Part shown: positions 21,446-31,934 of the stretch, piece by piece
Layout of the letters: each line of letters begins with the position of its first letter
Numbering within the stretch: position 1 is the first letter of the stretch
Assembly: GCA_031771865.1 (NCBI GenBank)
Contig: JASISA010000026.1
Span: 1,426,001-1,490,000, forward strand
Length of the DNA stretch: 64,000 nucleotides
Direction: 5' to 3'
Source: Nothophaeocryptopus gaeumannii
Taxonomy: Eukaryota > Ascomycota > Dothideomycetes > Mycosphaerellales > Mycosphaerellaceae
The notes under the pieces: generated by a model
Databases searched by the model: none
Seen by the model: only the letters and a program-made list of their open reading frames with translations
What the model was told of the DNA's origin: nothing
Position numbers and translations under genes: made by a program

Positions 21446-23015
21446 TTACTGATCGGTACGTGTCAACGTTAATCTCGAAGCCACGGTAGGTACGTGCCCA
21501 TCAAGTACCAGGAAAGTGTATGTGCTTGCTGCCAGCCACCGCGATGGCACGTCGATGATCCTGTGGAAGAGCTCAGTGAAGATGGCGACAGCGAACAGTC
21601 CAACGAGGAACACCACAACATTCGCGCTTGCTGTGCTGAGGCCTCTTTCGTCGTGCAGTACCAGCCAGAGCTTGATGCCGCCGGTCCAGAAGAAGATGCA
21701 TTGAGCAACGAACACACCTACATGCGTATGTTAGATGCTTGTGATGAATGATACTGGATATTGCATACCGAATGATCGCTCTCCGAGCCATACAAGAAGC
21801 TTGAACGAGAGGAAGTATTGTACTGTGCTGAAGAGCTCCACAAAGATCATGATTCCCACAATCAGGAACCAGTCGTCAATTCGGGCATATGGTCCATCGT
21901 CGGCTTTGGTTTTCGGAGAATAATTCTCCGAGAGGTCCAGGTATGGATGAAGCACCAGCTCGCTGTTCACGTACTGGGGTAGCACCACAAACGTATACTT
22001 CAAGGCGATACCGATGGCAGCGGACAAGAGTGCCATTGCCCAATACGGGATTCTGAAGTCTTTGCCAGGCTTTCCAATTCGAAGACCAAGCTTGAGCTCG
22101 GACCTCAGGGTTGCGTCCATGGCGACATCTGCGAGGATGAGACCGGTGACTGAATACCATCCCCAGTGTGCCATCCAGAATGAACCCAGCGCAAAGAGAC
22201 CAAATCCTTGAATTCGCCACTTTGGCCTTGTAAATGGCATGATTACCATCAGGAAGTAGGTCGTGAAAGACTGCTCTCAATCAGTTTTGATCTCATCTTT
22301 AGAGAACAAGAATAATTCTCACCTGGAAGTACATGATTGAAGGTGCCCACAACGTCCGCGTTGGCCAAAAGGTGTTTGCTGCTTGGGTGTAGAAGTCGCT
22401 GGTTATCCAGAAGAGGTTAAAGATCGAGCCGATGGCCGCGCCTCCGTCATACACCTTCACAGGAGTAGCGATTGAATCGTTTGGCAGTTTTGATTTAAAG
22501 TCGTCGATGTACTGGACGCCAATCTGCGAGAAGATGAGAGTCGCCATTCCTGATCCAGCGCCTAGTATCACGACCATTCGGATGATGCGCCGGATGACAG
22601 TTGCAGCGTAGGTCTGTCCTGTTGGATTTCTCAAGAACGAGACAGCGATCGTCCGCATCGAAAGTATGATGAAGAAGTTGTAGATAAAGCTCTCGTTCCA
22701 TAATGGCACGCTGAAGACATCACGGATGATATCCTGATAAACCGGGCCTGGAGTCTTGCTGGACACCACAGTTGGTATGAAGGTCACGAAATACGTCCAG
22801 AAAAAGCTCTGGATGACGAGAGCTCCTCTTAGTCCTGTCAAGTATAATTGTTGATGAGATCGGTCGACAGTGAATACACTTCGATAGGTGCTCGGTACTG
22901 GCTCTTCGGGTTCGTTGTATGATTCTTTCATGGCTTGTACTTGGAGAACCTCGGAGACCTCTGCTGGTGTGGCCTTCTTGACATGTTGCGGATGGCTGAT
23001 CCGCGTCTCAGACAT
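21446..23015 (-). CDS. Acyltransferase-3 family membrane protein
   Basis: This is an integral membrane O-acyltransferase predicted to move acetyl or other acyl groups onto a sugar or small molecule. Three exons (23015-22323, 22270-21769, 21717-21446) join in phase to 488 residues. The N-terminal 55 residues are cytosolic. LTGLRGALVIQSFFWTYF is the family's first helix with the Arg that follows a Gly, and about ten helices follow. The N-terminal Arg-containing segment replaces the His-x-x-x-H seen in some members. The last exon could end a few residues earlier if a further small intron were removed, because a GT donor follows LDGH. Same strand as the GH16/acyltransferase fusion 1.2 kb away and divergent from the glycosyltransferase, so the three may act on one polysaccharide. 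Confidence 0.85.
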
Positions 23016-24638
23016 TGTTGCTGATAGCAGGGCCTCTCAGGAAAAATTCGTGTTTGTTGATATTGCCAGTAAGCACCGAGAGGGTGCGACACAGTAACTC
23101 GACCTGTTCAGGCTTGTCAGTAGCCGACCCACAAGCCGGTGTAATGATGGCAAGCCTCTCTCACGGTCAGAACACTGCTGATCGAGCAAACGGCTCAAGG
23201 CCAGATGTTGCGCAAGAGTCAGACTGAGATCAGTACGAATCGGTACCCACTCAGAAAGCCACGGGCGCTGATCCATGGGACGTGCATAACGACAAACGGT
23301 CCTCCGGAAGGACAAGAACGCATAGCGGCTAGACGGTGAACCAGCTGCAGTGGACCTGCAGAACGCTCAAGGCCAACGACGTGTGATAATGCAGGTTTCG
23401 CAGGCTGTACCTCCGGAGGTACGAGCCAACGAACAGCGGTTTGCATCAACCGAGGGCCATGCAGATACTAGTCGGCAATTCAGCTGCTTTGTTTCCAAAA
23501 GCATTTGCGAAAAGCCAGGCGCCTTTCGCGTACAGAATCAAGAAGCTTAGAGCTCAAACAGGAACATTAGTGACCACACTGACGGAAGAAGGAGGCCTCG
23601 TCCAAGGATGCTGGCGAACGACCCAGAGCCTTCGAGCTAGCGGTCTGATCGCGGCCTTAATCGCGATACAGTTGAACTCTGGTCGTTCGGTACGCTGCCG
23701 CTGGAGCTACCGAAGTATATGATGAGGGTCTCCAAAATGCATGTAGGACATGTTTCTTCCTTGGTGGCGGCGGTGATGTCGCCTTCAACTGGTGGTCGGA
23801 AGGGCCTCGATGACCGGCACTCGACCCGGCAGTCTTTCACAGATGCGATTCGAAAACGGTCTGACGGCAATGTGTGAGGGAGGACTTGTAGGAGGTGGAT
23901 GGAGATGGAAATGTTGTGAGTACCCCAAGCAGAGTAGGTAGAAGTGGCTTTGGAAGCTGTCGCTGTGGCTGCGAGGCGGTGCGTGGGGGCGTCTGAGTTC
24001 ACTCTTGACAGATGCCTCGAGCTTCCACTCCACCTCACTCTACTCGCACTACTCGCGCTACTCGCACTACTCACGACTCACCAGTCGTTCGGGCGGATCA
24101 CTTCAGATCAGATGCAGTGCGAGCTGCGCGCTGCTCACCCAAAAGGATGTTTCAGACGGTCCGCTAGCTAATCGACAAGCTTACTTGGTGACAATGAAGA
24201 CCGAAGCGGACAGATCACGCTGTTTTCGACATGGCCAAGTCCCAACATGAGGCGGCTCCAGCGCGGTCTGTGTCTGTGTCACGAAGGCCATCCGTGTGCG
24301 CAGCTGAATGGCCTCAGAGACTGTACCATTGCCATTCGGCGTGGTGGCCGTCGGCCTGGAACATCTCGGCAGGTCTCGATAATGCCACATGCATCGCTTC
24401 TCCGCTAAGGCTAGAGTCTCGATCGATTGTGCCGACACTCACCATGTCTTGCATACTAGATATACGGTCAGGTAGACATCACTGCTCAGCAGACTGAGAC
24501 ATTCGACGTCGTTGATCATACCGTGAGCGCTCTTTCGCTATCGCCCTGTCAATCGTTTGACTGCCTTTACCATCGCTGGGCAGCAGCTCTATAACATTGC
24601 CACCCTTCGAGACCTCCTGAAGCCAGTCAACAGTCAAG
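23016..24638. other. Divergent intergenic region between acyltransferase and glycosyltransferase genes
   Basis: 1.6 kb separate two divergent start codons. The open frames present (for example 23637-24074 minus) are produced by a Ser/Ala-encoding tandem repeat and show no domain. Regulatory sequence for both genes presumably lies here; I cannot name a site. Confidence 0.5.
24038..24074. repeat. Short tandem repeat, 9-bp unit
   Basis: About four copies of the unit ctactcgca, with one or two substitutions, lie in the intergenic region upstream of the glycosyltransferase gene. Confidence 0.8.
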
Positions 24639-26180
24639 ATGCATTCAGTCCTTCCTGTCACCAAACATGATGCACCTCGGACAGATTCGCAACAATCAAC
24701 CTCGACCGGCAAGCCTTCCATACTATCTTCTGTCGCATCCAGCATAACAAGGTCAATTCGAAATGGATCCACTGCCTGCTCAGACTGGATATTGGCCACA
24801 ACACCTTTCTTCCTGGTATCAACATATTTCATCGTCACGACAGCAATATTCTGTCTCTGCAATCAAACAGCCATCAAGATCTTCTACTTCTTCTACATGT
24901 CAACAAACTTCTACATTGCGGCAACATGCGTAATCGAATCTTTCCTGGGCCTTACTCCCGTCCGAGATGCGCGCAAAGCAGCGATGGAGGTAGAAGCTAA
25001 GGGTCTCTTCCCGAGCGACCTTAATGGAAAAGTCAACGATCTTCCCATTATCGACCTGGTAATTGTTGCATATCTACCAAACGAGCAAGATATCATCCGG
25101 AATCAGGTCCTTTACGCTTGCGAGGAGCTTGTCTACCCCAAGGAGAAGCTACGAATCAATTTGGTCTACAACACTCCAAAGCCGATTGAACCACTCGAGA
25201 GCGAGCTTTGTCTGCTTCCAGAGCAGTACAAGAATCTCAGAGTCATCAAAGTCCCAGGCTCCAAATCCAAGGCCGACAACCTCAACTACTTCTTCAGCTT
25301 GCGATCCGAAGCCGACGTGATCGGTATCTTCGACAGTGACCACTGCCCACATCCACACAACCCTCGATGGGCAGCCGAGCGATTTCTCGCGGACGAAACT
25401 GCAGACATCGTCCAAGGCCGCTGCATCGTCTACAACACCAACGAAAGCTTCTGGGCGAAGATGATCGCAGTCGAATTCGACAAGATCTACGCCATTTCTC
25501 ACCCAGGCCGCAGCAGAATGTTCGGCTTCGGTCTTTTCTGCGGTTCCAACGGATACTGGAAAGCTCCATTACTCCGTGAACACAAGATGCACGGCGATAT
25601 GCTTACGGAAGACATCGATTCCGCTCTCCGAGCTTACGGCAAAGGAAAACGAGCAATCCACGACATGAACGTGACTTCTTTCGAAATGGCCCCTAATTCT
25701 TTCGCCGCATTCTGGAAACAGCGTCTTCGATGGGCTCAGGGATGGACACAAGCTTCTTGGGTTCACATGTCACTTGCTTGGACGAATCCACCAAATGGAA
25801 AGCGACACGTAGAGGAGCGATTCGGAGTCCTCTCCCTCCTTCTGGTGCGAGAGATTTCCTACTATCTCGTGACGATGCACACTTGCCTCTTACTGAGCTT
25901 CGTCATTGTCGACTGGCCGCATACAGTAGGCGAGTTCGTCAAGTTGCTATTCTTCCGATACCCGATGGCAGAATGGTTCTTCTTTACGACTATCATTGCG
26001 TTGCTGTTTACGCTGTACTTCACTGAGAAGGTGCGCTCCGAGTTCACGACGTTCAGGACCATGTTTGTGTTCTGTATCATCTACATCCCGTACCTTGTCT
26101 TGATGGCTACAATGGGCCTTTACGGACATGCACGACAGATGATCAGATATTCGAGCTGGAACCCTACGGCAAGGAAATAA
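24639..26180 (+). CDS. Family 2 processive glycosyltransferase (cellulose-synthase-like)
   Basis: This is a membrane synthase predicted to polymerise a beta-linked polysaccharide from a nucleotide sugar at the plasma membrane. It is a single exon of 513 residues. Two helices come first (about 49-98), then the cytosolic catalytic domain with every landmark: KADN near 213, the metal-binding DSDH at about 232, TED at about 323, and QRLRW at about 360-364. Three to four C-terminal helices follow. Length and topology resemble the small fungal GT2 proteins needed for hyphal growth on surfaces (ZtGT2/Cps1 type) rather than chitin synthases, which are longer. The product sugar is unknown. Two acyltransferase-3 genes lie upstream on the opposite strand, suggesting an acylated polymer (inference). 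Confidence 0.9.
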   Translation: MHSVLPVTKHDAPRTDSQQSTSTGKPSILSSVASSITRSIRNGSTACSDWILATTPFFLVSTYFIVTTAIFCLCNQTAIKIFYFFYMSTNFYIAATCVIESFLGLTPVRDARKAAMEVEAKGLFPSDLNGKVNDLPIIDLVIVAYLPNEQDIIRNQVLYACEELVYPKEKLRINLVYNTPKPIEPLESELCLLPEQYKNLRVIKVPGSKSKADNLNYFFSLRSEADVIGIFDSDHCPHPHNPRWAAERFLADETADIVQGRCIVYNTNESFWAKMIAVEFDKIYAISHPGRSRMFGFGLFCGSNGYWKAPLLREHKMHGDMLTEDIDSALRAYGKGKRAIHDMNVTSFEMAPNSFAAFWKQRLRWAQGWTQASWVHMSLAWTNPPNGKRHVEERFGVLSLLLVREISYYLVTMHTCLLLSFVIVDWPHTVGEFVKLLFFRYPMAEWFFFTTIIALLFTLYFTEKVRSEFTTFRTMFVFCIIYIPYLVLMATMGLYGHARQMIRYSSWNPTARK

Positions 26181-27551
26181 GACGTGTGTCGCTGGTGTCG
26201 ACTTTAGCGAGGTGTTCTTGTTTTGCACAACTAGCAACCTATTATGATGATGCAGTCTATATTATACCCAACTGTCAATACGATCATTATGAATCAATAC
26301 ACTATCAGCTCTGTTGCTATCTCTTCACCTTCTTCACCGACGACTCCTTCGATGCTCTCCGTCTCGACAGACCTGCTCAAGTCCAGCCCATTCGTCCAGT
26401 TCGACTACCCAGACCGCTCAAACATACATTGTTACAATGTATGTACCTGCATCTCATCGCATCTAATTTCCCGCCGCTACTGCATCTGCAGGGTATCAAA
26501 GTAGTCCATACGCTATGCGCTTCGGTCACAACCTTGAAATTGCATCAACACACTAACAGTTTGCCCTTCAACTAGCAGGATGATCTCTGTGTAGTCTGTA
26601 GTCTATATCATCGACAGAAGCTTATCGATCAACTCAAAAGAGACGTTCTTCGATTTTCCTCTAACCGAGCGAGAGCATCTCGCACTTGTCGCAAGAAGAG
26701 TCCTAGGGGCGATGCGCTCCAGAGACAGCTCAACGAACAATATTGTTGATAAATTTTTTCTTATCGCATTGCATACACTATTGCTTACAACACCTTCTCA
26801 ATAATCTGCTTCTGATAGCATCTCCGTGGTGAAAACTCGAATTGCCGACGATGCGATGAGATTCGGACGAAGTCGGTCATTTCGTCACACAATCCACTTC
26901 ACGATTTGGCATCGCATCGCCTCATCCCACGCCTTGGTGTACACCTCCAACTCGACTCGTGACTACGCTCTACAACTACAATCCTCATCGGCGCCGAAAT
27001 CGATTCTTTCCCCATCCCACCCGCATTTCAACCGTTCTCCACCCCACAAAATCCATCCTTCAACGTCCACACTCCAACATTCATCGACAGGACCCAGATC
27101 TGCTGTACCACGGCGCTGGAATTATCGATGTCCCGTGTTCTCAGACCATGTGTTCAGATCGTCAAGAAACAGTTTTTACTCCGTACCATGGTACGTATCT
27201 GAAACTGCGCCAAATTTTCATCAGAATCCACGTGTCAGAGCTACCACATATGAGTGAATCAGTGACGCTCGCAGGTCTTTGAGGCAGGTGCAGCGAGACT
27301 CGTATTTTGAATCTAGTGATGGCTATGTCGGGCTTCATTTGAGAGATAGTTGGGTCTTTTGTCATTTGTTTCAGTAAGACGGCTTTCATATTCCGTGTCA
27401 CGGCGCTGCTTCTTGGCAACGATGAATAGCAATCGCTGTACCTAGCTTCCAACAGGACTTCGAGCTGTGCGAAGTCCATGAAGACACTTCATCTGTTGTT
27501 GAAATGGAGAATCTTAGTTGGACGTCATGTTCGTTGTCTCGTTGGGCGACT
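26181..27551. other. Intergenic 1.4 kb, AT-richer
   Basis: No gene is supported. 26700-26830 is notably AT-rich. The open frames on both strands are short and have no domain or splice pattern. It contains the 3' end of the glycosyltransferase gene and whatever follows the zinc-finger gene. Confidence 0.5.
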
Positions 27552-27923
27552 TCAATCGTCCACAATAATGGCCTCGTAGTCGTCAATCGTGTTATCTCGC
27601 AAACGCAGGCCAGAACTTGTAGTCAAGCTTGCCTGATCCTGTACCCTTCGCTTCTGGGGCGCCATCTGTTTGTATTCCGTGACAAGTTTCTGCAACTCAT
27701 GATTACCTTGCTCCATACGCTCGACCGCAGCTAGCAGCGACCCTGCGGCATTACCACCTGACTGCAGCTGCTTTAGCTTCTCAGGATGAATTGGTCGAGC
27801 GTCAAGGTTGTGCTGCGCGATGCCAAGTAGTAATTTCTGCACTCCCTCCGGTGGCCGGGCTCCCATAGCGTCCATGGCAGTAACAGCCAGCTTGGCCTCC
27901 TCGATAGGTGAGAGAGCCGACAT
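27552..27923 (-). CDS. Small helical protein or displaced C-terminus of the zinc-finger gene
   Basis: A 123-residue frame starts with Met and has convincing composition, including an amphipathic helix (LLAAVERMEQGNHELQKLV) and an acidic end. It overlaps the 3' end of the zinc-finger frame in a different phase. It could be a separate small gene. It could also be the true C-terminus of the zinc-finger protein, reached through an intron I cannot define or interrupted by a one-base error near 27930. No donor/acceptor pair in the overlap is convincing. Confidence 0.35.
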   Translation of the reverse strand: MSALSPIEEAKLAVTAMDAMGARPPEGVQKLLLGIAQHNLDARPIHPEKLKQLQSGGNAAGSLLAAVERMEQGNHELQKLVTEYKQMAPQKRRVQDQASLTTSSGLRLRDNTIDDYEAIIVDD

Positions 27924-29901
27924 GGTAGTTTCTCTCGGGGCTCAGGGAGTCCACCCTTCGTTCAGACTCGGCGGTCGTAGTCGCTGCCCGCCGCTGCGAA
28001 TGCGCATGATTATTTGCGTGTGCCATTTGGCGAAGGCGAAGAGCCTCTTGCGATGGTACATCGGAAAGATGCCGCTGTTCGGAGTATGGTATATGGCAGA
28101 CACAGCGAGTGTTGTTTTCAATAGTACGATTGCAGCCGAAGCAGACTCTCGCCGCGCTCTCCTGCTCTGCCAAAGCGCTCGGCGCAGCAACAGCATTGAC
28201 TGAGGGCTGGAAAATGGAGATTAAGCTCGTGTCTGTAGGCGCTTGCCTGTTAATTGCATGTTGTGTCCTCACATGATGCTCGAGTTCGTTCGGTCGGTCG
28301 TACTTCTTTTCGCACCCTGGGAACTGGCAAGCATGACATTTACCGTCATATTCCAAGCTGAAATCCTCACGCCTGACTCCATGTTCGTTGTGTTGCGTCC
28401 TTACATGATACTCGAGTTTGTTCAGCCGATCGTATCTCTTTCCGCAACCTGGAGACTGACAGACATGGGGCTTCTCGTCCAAAGCGTATTGAGGTCCAGA
28501 GCAATAAGTGAGGAAAAGGCCATTGTCGTCATGCAAGTCTCCCAAAGTCTGCTGCGTTGGCAACGTATCATTCGTAGGTTGTGTCGCCAAATTGGAATCA
28601 ATCGATTCATCACCTGCGTCAAGATCGATCACGAAGCCGAGGTCGTCCTTTGCTGCTGCTATCAATTGCGACTCCAGATTTGGTCCCTCCGGCTCAGGAG
28701 AGCTGCCATGTTCGCGCGTAAAGCAGGGACCATGACCAGCATATTCATCCTTGTTCTGGAACGGTTGCCAGCAGCCATTGCAAACCCTGACGTCTCCGAC
28801 TTCCGTGGTGTTTTCGTCATTGAAGCCGTCATTGTACTCGTGCCGAAGCCGATGGATTGCGAGCTTGTTTGGCCGATCGTACCTTTTATCGCATCCAGGA
28901 AATGTGCAAATGTGATCCTTGAGCTCTCCATCCGTAGGTGGTGAATTTACCTCATGGATCTTCTTGTGCTCCATCAACCTGTGAGGCCTGAGAAATCCTT
29001 TTCCACATCCTGGGTGGTCGCAGATATGGGGCTTCTGGCCAGTATGTAGGGCCATATGCTGGCGTAGGGTGTAAGGCGCGCTCAACTGCTTGCCGCAAAC
29101 TGGACATTTGCAGTCGGCTCTTTGAGTAGCCTCTACTAAGTCGTCCGCTCCTGTGCCATTCAAGTGTGCCTCGTCATATTGGGAAGCCTGTTCATCATTG
29201 AGAAGCGTGTTGCCATCCATTTCAGACGCATATCTGGGAGTAGACGTAAGACCTTGCAAGCTAGGTTGGTAGATGAATGCTTCGAATTTGTTAATTCTTT
29301 GCTCCGGACTGGGTGACCTCGGCGGACTGGAACTTCCTGAATGTTTGCCTCGGTGGGTTCTTTCGTGTTCCAGCAGTTTGTCTTTCCTGCCGTAACGTCT
29401 GTAGCAGCCTTTAAATTGACAGAAATGTGGTCGAAAGCCTGTGTGAGTGCCCATGTGTCTTTGGAGATGAGACGAGGACAGAAACCATTTGGCGCATAAG
29501 TGACATTGGTATTTTTTGGCGGGATCTCTGTAGGCCGGCGCGGCTTGGACGGCATTGGTGTCAACGCTTTGGAACTGGAATACATCTTGAGACGCGGCCT
29601 CTGGTGACGATTTTCCGTGCGTTTTGGACGAGATTGGAGGAGCAACCGTTGACCTTTCGGGAAGCGAATTAACTTGCTGGCTCTGAGGGTCACGGCTGGC
29701 CTTCAACGTGACGGTATCCTGAACATGGTGGTTGCAGTCGGTGCATTGCGGATCCCTGCATTTCACCCTCTTGACAACGGATTCTCCAGGTTTGTACGCA
29801 TATTCTTCTCGCATCGGCAGTGTCCGGGGCATGATGATGAGCGCAAAGAGGCCAGTCTCGGATCTCCAGACGCAGTGAAGATCATTCGCAGCATGGTGCA
29901 C
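27802..29901 (-). CDS. C2H2 zinc-finger protein, seven fingers
   Basis: This is a probable nuclear DNA-binding protein, here up to 699 residues without an intron. Fingers appear in two or three groups: YQCHLCAKWF..H..H and HFCQFKGCYRRYG (about 130-185); CKCPVCGKQL, HICDHPGCGKGF and HICTFPGCDKRYD (about 265-360); and HVCQSPGCGKRYD and HACQFPGCEKKYD (about 480-555). The last four have the C-x4-C spacing of the CxxxPGCxKxF subtype, and the paired linkers fit tandem DNA recognition. Several other Cys pairs near 55 and 595 may be degenerate fingers. I would start at the Met at 29832 or at 29901; the former gives MPRTLPMREEY and is more natural. The last 50 residues overlap a different, more protein-like frame, so the 3' end is uncertain. 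Confidence 0.8.
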   Translation of the reverse strand: MHHAANDLHCVWRSETGLFALIIMPRTLPMREEYAYKPGESVVKRVKCRDPQCTDCNHHVQDTVTLKASRDPQSQQVNSLPERSTVAPPISSKTHGKSSPEAASQDVFQFQSVDTNAVQAAPAYRDPAKKYQCHLCAKWFLSSSHLQRHMGTHTGFRPHFCQFKGCYRRYGRKDKLLEHERTHRGKHSGSSSPPRSPSPEQRINKFEAFIYQPSLQGLTSTPRYASEMDGNTLLNDEQASQYDEAHLNGTGADDLVEATQRADCKCPVCGKQLSAPYTLRQHMALHTGQKPHICDHPGCGKGFLRPHRLMEHKKIHEVNSPPTDGELKDHICTFPGCDKRYDRPNKLAIHRLRHEYNDGFNDENTTEVGDVRVCNGCWQPFQNKDEYAGHGPCFTREHGSSPEPEGPNLESQLIAAAKDDLGFVIDLDAGDESIDSNLATQPTNDTLPTQQTLGDLHDDNGLFLTYCSGPQYALDEKPHVCQSPGCGKRYDRLNKLEYHVRTQHNEHGVRREDFSLEYDGKCHACQFPGCEKKYDRPNELEHHVRTQHAINRQAPTDTSLISIFQPSVNAVAAPSALAEQESAARVCFGCNRTIENNTRCVCHIPYSEQRHLSDVPSQEALRLRQMAHANNHAHSQRRAATTTAESERRVDSLSPERNYHVGSLTYRGGQAGCYCHGRYGSPATGGSAEITTWHRAAQP

Positions 29902-30379
29902 GGCCTCTTTAGGCCGCGCAGGGTTTAGCGGTCCATATAATCATGGCATCGGACCTCGTTCCCGGCTCGATTCGTCCTGATAGTGTCTTTCTTCATGTGT
30001 GTCGCGAATGATCCGTGTCGTGAAGTGGGAAGCTGCGTCCAATTCTCAATCCGACGAGAGTGACTAAGCAAGATCTTTCGGTAGAACGTTTCTCCGTTCT
30101 CTGGATCAAGGACCTTTCGACATTCAGGGGCGTATAGTGACCGAAGTGCGAGAGATATCTTATAGCCTCATGGAGGTTCGCGCGAGTTGTCTCCTGCGAC
30201 TCTCATACAAAGAGGCCGCCATCTTCGTTCACTTACTGAGCCTCTCGGTCGTGACGGCCCGAACCCTATTCTGAGTCAGGCAGCTTTGGTGCACGTCATT
30301 GGGAAGCTGCAGGTGTGCCCAAGCTGTGCATGTGAAGACATATACCACCACCACCACCACCACCACCACCACCACAACA
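29902..30379. other. Divergent intergenic region, zinc-finger and PI31 genes
   Basis: This holds the 5' regions of both genes. The only distinct element is the ACC/CAC repeat immediately before the PI31 start codon. Confidence 0.6.
30344..30376. repeat. (ACC)n trinucleotide repeat in 5' leader
   Basis: About eleven uninterrupted ACC units end four bases before the PI31 start codon. If transcribed they lie in the leader. The upstream in-frame Met at 30299 would read them as a Thr tract, which I consider unlikely to be translated. Confidence 0.9.
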
Positions 30380-31486
30380 ATGTCCGCCCAGCCACCCATC
30401 AACGCCCTCTCCGGACCCACGATCAGCAAATACATCGTAGCATCCTTCCCACCATCCACCACACCGCAGCTCAGAAACGGCTACGATGCCATCGCCCTCG
30501 CCGCACACGCTTCAATGATCGCAGTCGGCTTCAGACTAGTTGGCCTCGGCGAAGATCACCGAATTGACGCCACATCCACACCCGAGGAGCCCCAACCGCT
30601 GCCCACAGAATGGAACGCATCAAGCGGGAGCTATGCCTTCCGATACAAGCACAGCCAGAGCAGCATGGAGTTTCTTGTCAAAGTCAGTCGCATGGGAAAC
30701 AAAGCCATCATAATGGGTATGGGATTAGGAGATGATCGGACACAGACGTTCGAGTTGAAGGTGGATGAGTACGTTTCAGCGGGGAATTTGCCGCTGGAGT
30801 TGCCGGAGGATGAGGATAAGGAGGAGAAGGCGAGGAACGTGATTGATGCGTTTATCAATGTGGGACGATTGAGCGACTTTGGAAGCTTGATACGGATAAG
30901 ACTTATTCAGAAGCTTGTGCCGTCGTTGCAGAAGGAGGGCTATGAGGAGACGAGGGAGGACAACGCGGCTGGGTCTGGCACACGAGCGCCAGCGCCTGGG
31001 AGAGAAGGTGGCAGACCGCAGCGCGATCCTCTGCGAGAAGACCGCGATCCGCCTGCTCGACCATATCCCTTCGATGACCCTCTTGCCCGACCTCGGCGAG
31101 GAGGTTCAGTGCCTGAGCCGATCCCAGGCTTCGAAGATGAGTTCGAGATTCAGCGGCCGCCCAGAGGTATGCAGCCTGGTGGCTTCCCGAGATACGGCGA
31201 TCGCGATCTCTATCCACAAGGCCTTGGACCGAACGACCCTCTGCGTGGCGGTGTAGGACCAGGTTTGCGCGGGCCGATGGGTGGGGGAGGCATGCATCCT
31301 ACATTTGATGATCCTTTGTTTGCTGGTCAAGGACAGAGAGGACCTGGTTTCGATCCTCAAGCGCCTCCCGGAGCCAGATTCGATCCGCCTTTCGGGCCGG
31401 GTCAAGGAGGTCACCCACGAGGTGCCGGCATGGGAGGCAGGCCGCCAAACCCGTTTGGAGGGTTTGGTGATGGTGACTTTATTTGA
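30380..31486 (+). CDS. PI31-type proteasome regulator (Fub1-like)
   Basis: This is a cytosolic/nuclear protein that binds the 20S proteasome core; fungal relatives modulate its assembly or activity. It is a single exon of 368 residues. Residues about 10-150 form the PI31 N-terminal (FP) domain, with the characteristic YAFRYKHSQSSMEFLVKVSRMG followed by GDDRTQTFELKVDEYV (the first motif is given only in part: YKHSQSSMEFLVK). From about 190 the protein becomes Pro/Gly/Arg-rich, with repeated DPL and PFG words, the usual PI31 C-terminal layout. It ends in GDGDFI. The start is the first ATG after the trinucleotide repeat, giving MSAQPPINALSGPT. Confidence 0.88.
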   Translation: MSAQPPINALSGPTISKYIVASFPPSTTPQLRNGYDAIALAAHASMIAVGFRLVGLGEDHRIDATSTPEEPQPLPTEWNASSGSYAFRYKHSQSSMEFLVKVSRMGNKAIIMGMGLGDDRTQTFELKVDEYVSAGNLPLELPEDEDKEEKARNVIDAFINVGRLSDFGSLIRIRLIQKLVPSLQKEGYEETREDNAAGSGTRAPAPGREGGRPQRDPLREDRDPPARPYPFDDPLARPRRGGSVPEPIPGFEDEFEIQRPPRGMQPGGFPRYGDRDLYPQGLGPNDPLRGGVGPGLRGPMGGGGMHPTFDDPLFAGQGQRGPGFDPQAPPGARFDPPFGPGQGGHPRGAGMGGRPPNPFGGFGDGDFI

Positions 31487-31934
31487 GTACACAAGGGATG
31501 CATAGCACTGTACAACACGAGATCACGACAAGCATGAGGACTACGAAGAGACGAAAGGAGACCAAGAAAGCATCAAGTGCGAGCAGCCATGATGCAGGGA
31601 CGAACAGTATTCCACGGACTACCAGTAGGTAGCCCAAGAACCGAAGCTACAATGCTGAAAGTCACATAGGGCCATTTTCGCATACCACATATCATATCAT
31701 TTACGAAATGAGTAGGCCTGACCAACACGTGAGAGCTTCCGTCGGCGAGGAAAGGCGCGCTTCGCACCTTCCCTGAGCGCGATCAAGCACGCGACTCACT
31801 CATTCACTCGTTCCCAAAGGGTCTCCTGCAGCCTTAACCTCACCTCACTTCATCGGCAAAAGAGATTTCTCGCTACGCACCAGAAACTCGTCGTCTTCTT
31901 CATTTTTCAATCCATCTAACAACCACATGTCAGC
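31487..31934. other. Intergenic
   Basis: No coding signal was found. It contains the PI31 3' end and the leader of the following gene. Confidence 0.5.

Noticed and set aside
23637..24074. Minus-strand frame with a Ser-Ala repeat
   Set aside because: Produced by the 9-bp tandem repeat; no other coding features.
30343..30376. ACC repeat as a short CRISPR-like array
   Set aside because: It is a plain trinucleotide microsatellite without spacers, in a eukaryotic genome.
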